DNA from: Rhizophagus sp. LPA8_4_AMF
Taxonomy: Eukaryota; Glomeromycota; Glomeromycetes; Glomerales; Glomeraceae
Direction: 5' to 3'
Assembly: GCA_021464525.1 (NCBI GenBank)
Contig: JADRCO010000242.1
Location: 1-41,434, forward strand
Length of the DNA: 41,434 nucleotides
The notes beneath the pieces were generated by a model. The model had not been told where the DNA came from. It saw only the letters and a program-made list of their open reading frames with translations, and did no database searches. Positions 35,092 through 41,434 of this stretch are shown in pieces; within the stretch, counting starts at the first letter, position 1, and each line of letters opens with the position of its first letter. The position numbers were made by a program, and so were the translations under genes.

Positions 35092-35637
35092 CACAGGTCA
35101 AAAAGTGAAAAATCAGGCACCAATCAGTCACCAATCAGGTACCAACCAGGTGACTGATTGGTGACCAATTGGTACCTGATTGTATTTTCACCAAAATCTG
35201 TCAGCAATCAGGCAGTTTGCTATTTTTTGATATAATAATCAGAAAAAGATGAAATATAATTCATTAGAATTGTCTCATTATGATGAATTGAATGGTAGTA
35301 AAATTATATCTCTAGAATTAATCGATGATGAAATATTAAACAAAATGTAAAATATAACAAAAATAAAAATATTCTTTTTGCATTTTGCTCAATTTCTCAT
35401 CATTGATTGATTCTAGAAATATAATTTTACTACTATTCAATTCGTTATAATGAGATGATTCTAATAAACTATATTTCATCTTTTTCTGATCATTAGATCA
35501 AAAAACAGCAAACTGCCTGATTGCTAACAAATTTTAGCAAAAATGCCAATCAGGTACCAATCGGTCACCAATTAGTTACCTGGTTGATGCCTGATTGATG
35601 ACTGATTGGTGCCTGATTTTTCACTTTTTGACCTGTG
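35092..35637. mobile_element. Fold-back element with two arms of about 245 nt
   Basis: The two halves are inverted copies. The first 39 nt of each arm (starting CACAGGTCAAAAAGTGAAAA) are identical, and the match stays roughly 90% for about 245 nt, leaving a centre of about 50 nt near 35337-35390. Within each arm, short CACCAATCAG/CTGATTGGTG motifs repeat in both orientations and can form smaller hairpins. Each arm carries a short open frame starting MKY: 35249-35350 (+, 33 aa) and 35479-35336 (-, 47 aa); these probably reflect the duplication rather than a real gene. I see no convincing target-site duplication, so the superfamily is unknown. Confidence 0.8.
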
Positions 35638-36849
35638 TCAAAGACGTGAAACTTTAGTAATTTCAAACTTTGCAAGTGGTTTAGCTAGGATTGACATTAT
35701 TAATTACTATCTTTAAAATTTATACATCATATTATATGATGAGAGGTAAAAATGGAGTATTAGCTATTTTTGGTGATAATATAATTTGCATAAATCGGCA
35801 TTATTAAATTTCTCCGGCTGAGTGGTGATATGTCCCTTAACTAAAAAAAAAACATTTTTATTATTTTTTTAATAGGAAAATATTAAACTTGATATTTTTA
35901 ATTAAAAAAACATATTTATTATTAATTTTTAATGAAAAACATTAAATTCAGGTCAAAATAAACATTTCAGCATTTTTTTATATATAAAAATTATACAGTA
36001 CAAAACCTTTATATTGACAATTAATAGGAATAACAAAAATTTGTAAAACACAAAATTTAAAAATTAAATTCAAAAATATTATCTAATACAAATGTTAAAC
36101 AACACAAAACCTTTCAAATTATCAGATAATTTGTTATATAAATAAGTATTTAATAAGTTATATTAGTTTAAAGTAGTAATATTTTACTATGAAATCAATA
36201 AAATTAAGACTATATGAAATTTATAAATTTTATATCAATAGATAAATCTTAATAAATACATTAATTTACATTCATTTTTTATTATACATATATTAGCAAA
36301 AAAGTGAAAAAAAACAGTAAAAAATGAGTTTAAAAATTATGTGAATTATAAAATTCTGAATTTTTATTAGCTCATGCTGCTTATATAAGCAAACAAATTT
36401 GAAACTTTTTATTTATTTTGTAAATTAATTTTTTTTTACAAATAGAATGCAATTTTTTTTACTATATTAAAATCCCATCGGGAAATTTTTTATAGTGCAG
36501 ATCTGCATAATTCTCCAATTATAAAAATCTGCAGTGTACATTGAAAAAAAAGCTGCAAAGAATTTTAGTTTTAACAAAAATCTGCACTGTTCTGTAAAAT
36601 GAAAGATCACTGCTATTTATCTTACAGATTTCTGCGTTAAAATCCAAATTTTATAGTTTTTTAAGATCTTTCGATCAGTTATTACATGTTTTATTTAGTT
36701 GATCAGACGTCTATTGATTGATCAGCAACTTTTGATTTTGATAACAAACTTTTTTTAAGTACACTTTTTTAAACTCTTTTTTTTACAATCTTTTAAAGAA
36801 ATTATCTGTTAAAGATAAAATAAAAAAAAGTTTAGTCAATATTTGTTTT
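35638..36849. other. AT-rich spacer without genes
   Basis: It contains the second part of the AT tandem repeat (about 35850-35950). Around 36500-36620, TGCAGATCTGCA and related TCTGCA motifs recur. No credible reading frame. Confidence 0.55.
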
Positions 36850-37140
36850 TTAGGCTTCGAAGCTTGCTAAGCTTTGAACAATTTTTTTTTAAAAAAATAC
36901 GGAATGGTCGAATTAGCAAGTTCGTCTAACATTTGGTATATAATCTGCAACATGCAGGAATATCGGATTAAAAAAGAAGTTGACGCTGGACACCTTTCTT
37001 CTACCTATTTTTGCAGTTTCTTTGACGAAAATTTTTTTTTTTTATCCAGAACACCAAAGTACGAGTTCCGGACTCCATTTCAAAAAAAAATTTTGATTTT
37101 TTTTAACAAACATCAGCTAAAGTTCATTTTATATATACAG
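36850..37140 (+). repeat. Left fragment of the hairpin array
   Basis: TTTTTTAG followed by a hairpin TTCGAAGCTT-GCT-AAGCTTTGAA at 36856-36878 has the same design as later units. A block at about 37046-37085 (TCCAGAACACCAAAGTACGA then a GGACTCCATTTC ending) is clearly the same as the block at 38019-38061. The piece is cut off from the main array by the inserted element at 37141-37915. The open frame across 36874-37176 runs through this repeat and is not a credible gene. Confidence 0.6.
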
Positions 37141-37915
37141 TATATCAATCCTCGGTCATGTCACGGGAAGTGTTGATCACTAATTAAAATTTGCGCAATA
37201 AAAAATGATCTGCATGAACGCTTCTAATATAACATGGTTTTCTCTCAAACAACCTTTATACAGACCTTAGAAAACTTTTGTTCTTTAGGCTTTTTTCTAC
37301 TTATTTTGATGTTTATATTGGCAGTATAACACTTGTATAAAAACTTATATTAGGGTTAACTTCTCCTATTTTTTTGACTTTAACCCAGAGATGCAAGTTT
37401 GTATGAAAACTAAACATCTTTTTAATTACGCAGATATATGTAATTTTTTATGTAGAATCAAAAAACATAATGCATAAAAGGCAAGTTAATTATTAATGTT
37501 TATAGAAAATTCAAGATTTTTACTTTTTTATCAAATTAGCTTATATTAAACTTGTAATAATTACATAAATAAGTTCTATTTTAATAGCATAAAAAGAATA
37601 TTTGGTGCAAAATACATCTTATAATTAAATAAAAATTATATTTCTTTTAAATTTAATAATTGTTTTATTAGATAGAAGACTTTAAAAGTTGTTATTAATA
37701 AAGTGATTCAATAATAGTTTAATTTTAATAAAAATTAATGTGGGATAATTTCAAGATATTGTGAAGGTATGTTTAAAATTTCGAAGTGTATTGTTATGTA
37801 AAATATTTCGTACGGGGCGAAAATTTACTGGAATTTACTGTTACACAAAATATGTTGATCATTTTATAATAAAAAGTCCCTATGCCGATCCGTGACATGA
37901 CCAATGATTGATATA
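37141..37915. mobile_element. Putative MITE-like insertion within the hairpin array
   Basis: Inverted ends: left 37141-37166 begins TATATCAATCCTCGGTCATG and the reverse-complemented right end 37890-37915 begins TATATCAATCATTGGTCATG. Both continue TCACGG, so 24 of 26 positions match. A second inverted motif, GTTGATCA, lies just inside both ends. The interior is AT-rich and non-coding. Array-type blocks sit on both sides. No target duplication is certain. Confidence 0.6.
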
Positions 37916-38016
37916 TATTTTGAAATGGAGTCTAAAACGTTAAAAGTACAAGTTTCAGGCTCCATTTTTAAAAAAAATAAACGAACATCAACTACGTTCG
38001 TTTTATTTTTTCTTTT

Positions 38017-39105
38017 TATGTCCAGAACACCAAAGGTAAGGTCCCGAACTCCATTTTGAAGATAAACTTTGAAAAAAAAATATTTGGTTTATGCCTAACG
38101 AACATTAACATTAACGTTTATTTCAATTTTTTCGCAAGTCCAGAATGCCAAAGCTATGGTTTTGGACTCACATTTCAAAGGTATGACTTCGAAATAATTT
38201 TTTTTTATTAATTTTATTTAACGAACATCAAAATTAATATTTGTTTTTATATTTTGTAGGTCTTAAATGCTAAGGTACAACTCTGGACCCCCATTGCGAA
38301 GGTAAAACCTTTGAAATTTATTATTTTTTTAATAATAATTTAACGAACGTTAACTAACGTTTGTATTTCTTTTTTTAGGTAAAGAAGCCAAAAATGAGTT
38401 CTGGACTTCTATTTTGAAGGTAAAGTCTTCAAAATTTATTATTTTTTTAATAATAATTTGACAAACGTTAACTAATATTTGTATTTCCTTTTTTTTAGGT
38501 AAAAAAGCCAAAAACGAGTTTTGGACTTCTATTTCGAAGGTAAAGTCTTTGAAATTTATTATTTTTTTTAATAATAATCTAACAAATGTTAACTAACGTT
38601 CGTATTTCTTTTTTTTAGATAAAGAAGCTAAAAACAAGTTCTGGACTTCTATTTCGAAGGTAAAGTCTTCAAAATTTATTATTATTTTTAATAATGATTT
38701 AACAAACATTAACTAACATTTGTATTTCTTTTTTTTTAGGTAAAGAAGCTGAAAATGAATTCCAGACCCCATTGCGAAGGTAAAACCTTTGAAATTTATT
38801 ATTTTTTTTAATAAATAATTTGACAAACGTTAACTAATGTTCGTATTTCTTTTTTTAGGTAAAGAAACTGAAAACGAGTTCTGGTCTTCCATTTCAAAGG
38901 TAAACTTCAAAAGGTTTTTTTTTGTTTCGAAATATTACTAACGTTTTGTTTCTTTTTTTGTAGATTTATAGCTCTGAATGCCTCCTGGATGGAATTTTGA
39001 AGGTAAGACTTCAAAATTCTATTATTTCTTTTTGTATTTTATTTAACAAAATGTTGGCTAACATTTCAGTTTTCTTTTTGTAAGTCCACAGGCAGCATTT
39101 CGAAG
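38017..39105 (+). repeat. Hairpin/micro-exon array, subarray I (units of about 120 bp)
   Basis: About ten units. Exon-like blocks lie at 38139-38180, 38260-38301, 38379-38419, 38499-38539, 38619-38659, 38740-38779, 38859-38899, 38964-39002 and 39085-39105; an earlier partial one is at 38019-38061. In the regular part (38379-38899) the period is 119-121 bp and the blocks are 40-41 bp. The consensus block starts RTAAAGAAGCYAAAAAYRAG and ends CTTCTATTTYGAAG; it is preceded by a T-tract plus AG and followed by GTAAA or GTAAG. In several units the block end pairs with the intron-like start so that the GTAA motif lies in the loop. Each spacer also has AAACGTTAACTAAYGTTY symmetry. Joined blocks do not keep an open frame. 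Confidence 0.8.
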
Positions 39106-39182
39106 GTAAGACCTTTGAATATTCTTTTTACTATTTTTATTTAATGAACGTTGACTAACGTTCATGTTTTTTGTTTTTGTAG

Positions 39183-39434
39183 GCCTACAACTTCTGGATG
39201 GGTTCCTGGACGAAATTTTGAAATAATATTCAAAATTTTTTTTAACGAGAATTGAAATGTTTACTAACGATTTTGTTTCTCTTCTTTTTGTAGATCTGCA
39301 GATTCCTGGATATTCCTGGACAGAATTTTGAACTTCAAAATTCTTTTATTTTTATTTATTTTTTATTTAAATAAAACGTTGACTACTAACATCTCATTTT
39401 ATTTCTTTTGTAGCCTCTTGAACGGAATTTCAAG
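39183..39434 (+). repeat. Degenerate transition units of the hairpin array
   Basis: Blocks at about 39183-39221, 39294-39333 and 39414-39434 follow TTTTTGTAG or TTTTGTAG acceptor-like sequences. The first two lost the GTAAG donor but keep self-complementary ends (AAATTTTGAA with TTCAAAATTT; AGAATTTTGAA with TTCAAAATTCT). They link subarray I to subarray III in sequence type. The open frame at 39328-39738 runs through these T-rich repeats and is not considered a gene. Confidence 0.6.
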
Positions 39435-39475
39435 GTATAATTCCTTCGAAATTTTTTTGTTTTTTTTTTTTTTAT

Positions 39476-41266
39476 TTAATGAACGTTTACTCACGTTCAT
39501 TCTTATTTTTTTTGTAGGTTTCAGTACTCAAGGATCTGAAACAGGTAAATGGAGAGTTTTGCAACGTCTCGTTACGAAATTTTTTATTTTATTTTATAAA
39601 AGGACATTATTAACGTACTTAATTCTTTTATGTAGGTTTCAGTACCCTAAGGCTTCTCCGCTTCTGAAACTTCAAAATGATAAGTTTTGTAACGAAATAT
39701 TTCGTTATGAAACTATAAAAATTTTTTTTTATTTTTAAAGAGCATTTCTAATGTTCTTTATTCTTTTTTTTATAGATTCCGGTACTCCAAGTTTTCTGAA
39801 ACAAATAAATGGTAAATTTCGCAATATCTCGTTGCGAAACTTTAAATTTTTTTTTAAATTTTTTTTTAAAGAACGTTTCTAACGTTCTTTTTTTTGTAGG
39901 TTTTAGTACTTCATAGTTTCCAAAATGAAAATATGGTAAGTTTTGCAAGGACTCGTTATGAAACTTTAATATATTTTTTTTTAATTTTTCAAAGAACGTT
40001 TTTAACGTTCTTTTACTTTTATTTTGTAGGTTCTGGTACTTAAAGTTCTGAAACGAGTAAACGATAGGTAAGTTTTGCAATAAAATGTTGCGAAACTTCA
40101 ATATTTATTTTTTTCTTTGAGAAACGTTATGTTAACGCTTTTCTTTATTTTTTTTTATAGATTTTATTTCGACTTGGAGTTTTGAAACGTGGAATTTCAG
40201 ACGGTAAATTTCGCAATGTTTTGTTGTAAAACTTAATGTTTTTTTCTTCTTTGAGAAACGTTATATTAACGTTTCTCTTTATTTTTTTTGTAGGTTCTGG
40301 CTCTTCAAGAATCTAAAACTTTAACATTGGTAAGTTTCGTAACGAACTTTAAAATAAAAAATTTTTTTAATAAAAGAACGTTATTAACGTTCTTTATTTA
40401 TTTTTTTTGTAGATTCCAGCTCTCCAGGAATTCGAAATTACAACATGATAAGTTTTGTAATGAACTTTTCATTACGAAACTTAATATTTTTTTAATTTTT
40501 TTAAGGAAACGTTACTAACGTTTCTTTTTTTTGTAGATTCAAGTTTCATAGTTTGGAAATTTTGAAACAAAATGGTAAGTTTTGCGACATTTCATCTTTT
40601 GTCACGAAACTTAAAAAAAAATTTTTCTTTGAGAAACGTTATAGTAACATTTCTCACTTTTTTTTGTAGGTTCAAGTGTTCCAGTTTGGAAGCTTCAAAA
40701 TGGTGATTTTCAAATGGTAAGTTTTGCAACATTTTGTTGCGAAACTTAAGTTTATTTTTTTATTTAAGAAATGTTATACTAATGTTTCTTTTGTTTTTTT
40801 TGTAGGTTTTGGAGAATGGGTGGGGTTTGAGAAGACGCGAGAAGGTTCGTAACGATTTTCATTATGAAAACTTTATTTTTTTGTACTTACGAGTAAGTTT
40901 CAACTGAAACTTTTTCTTTTTTTTATTTTTATAAAGGAACATTTTTAACATTCTTTATCTTTTTTTGTAGGTTCCGTTTTGATATAAGGCTTGGATGTTA
41001 AGAGCTGGTAAGTTTTGTAAATTTGTTACAAAACTTCGTTTTTTTCTTTTTTAAGAATATTCTCTTGTTTGTTTTTTTAGATTACGGATCTCTGAAGTTT
41101 TCAAGATTTGGATAAATTTCGTAATAAATTTTTGGTACAAAACTTCATTTTTTTTCCTTTTTACTAAGAAACATTGATTAATAGTGTTTATTGTTTATTT
41201 TTGTAGGTTACAGGTCTCTGATGCTGCAAGATTTGGGTAGCTTCTTGGGTAGAAACCTCCTAGAAT
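39476..41266 (+). repeat. Hairpin/micro-exon array, subarray III (units of about 110-165 bp)
   Basis: About fourteen units. Blocks: 39518-39544, 39636-39680, 39776-39811, 39900-39935, 40030-40067, 40161-40203, 40294-40329, 40413-40448, 40537-40574, 40670-40716, 40806-40844, 40971-41007, 41081-41112 and 41207-41266. Most are preceded by TTTTTGTAG, and most are followed by GTAAG or GTAAA. Directly after the donor-like GT comes a hairpin of the form AAGTTTTGCAAC-loop-GTTGCGAAACTT (for example 40719-40747, and a 15-bp stem at 40450-40482). Further on comes a second hairpin, AAAGAACGTT-loop-AACGTTCTTT (for example near 39867-39890). Many blocks contain a short GTTTC...GAAAC symmetry. No long frame results from joining the blocks. 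Confidence 0.8.
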
Positions 41267-41434
41267 GTAAGTTTAATAATAGTTGTTTGTTGGAATCAAA
41301 CCAACTGGAATAATATCCAAACCATTAATAACATGTAAATTTGTAGTAAAGAAAGAAAAGAAACTTTAGCTGTTAGCATATTTAATAAAATAGCATAGTA
41401 AATTAATTTTGTACTTATAATTTGTAATTGCTTT
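41267..41434. other. Right flank of the hairpin array
   Basis: After the last donor-like GTAAG at 41267 the repeat pattern stops. A short hairpin (GTTTGTTGG with CCAAC) is at about 41284-41313. No gene is visible before the window ends. Confidence 0.5.

Noticed and set aside
36874-37176. 100-codon open frame on the plus strand
   Set aside because: It runs through the left fragment of the hairpin array into the inserted element and has low-complexity Phe/Lys runs; no sign of coding constraint.
39328-40101. Phe/Leu-rich plus-strand and Lys-rich minus-strand frames of 117-136 codons in the array
   Set aside because: They are produced by T-tracts of the repeat units and cross block and spacer borders indiscriminately.
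38017-41266. CRISPR-like repeat-spacer array
   Set aside because: Repeats are degenerate, of variable length and AT-rich, spacers are not unique sequences, and the genome is eukaryotic.

Overview
The window looks like nuclear DNA of an arbuscular-mycorrhizal-type fungus (Glomeromycotina, Rhizophagus-like). This is inferred from very AT-rich sequence, short GT-AG introns of mostly about 60-85 nt, fungal-type housekeeping genes next to large transposon-rich stretches, and an LRR family of a kind common in these fungi. No database search was possible, so the organism call is an inference.

Gene-bearing half (about 3.1-26.1 kb). In order: an HP1-type heterochromatin protein with chromodomain and chromoshadow domain (+, 5 exons); a CSC1/OSCA/TMEM63-type ion channel (+, 10 coding exons); a tricalbin/extended-synaptotagmin-like SMP-C2 lipid-transfer protein (-, 15 exons); a putative mitochondrial P-loop ATPase whose C-terminal frame is disturbed (+); an LRRC40-like leucine-rich-repeat protein (+, 5 exons); ribosomal protein eL15 (-, 5 coding exons, exactly 204 aa); and an intronless ribonuclease-inhibitor-type LRR protein with a Ser-Pro repeat and an F-box-like tail (-). 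For the multi-exon genes (other than the ATPase) I rebuilt the exon chain by hand; frame is kept across every junction. These genes are independent housekeeping or signalling loci, not a cluster. The channel and the tricalbin converge tail to tail.

Mobile half (about 29.4-36 kb). A complete Tc1/mariner-type DDE transposon (29944-32886, TIRs plus TA duplication, 729-aa transposase with one intron) sits inside an older TIR element (29463-33022, also TA-flanked). To its right lie two TA-flanked MITEs (33503-34147, 34566-34750) and a 546-bp fold-back element (35092-35637) whose two arms of about 245 nt are nearly identical. A small MITE-like element is at 16168-16301.

Right end (about 36.9-41.3 kb). 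This is the strangest part: a tandem array of roughly 27 degenerate units of about 110-165 bp. Each unit has a block of about 21-60 bp (mostly 36-42) bounded on the left by a T-tract plus AG and, in most units, on the right by GT(A/T)A, as an exon would be. Each spacer can form hairpins: one at or over the 5' splice-site-like sequence, and one of the form GAACGTT-loop-AACGTTC. Stem arms vary between units, often as G-T wobble or paired changes. The blocks do not join into a long reading frame. I read it as a candidate non-coding micro-exon/hairpin array, or a structured satellite; it is the main candidate for something undescribed.
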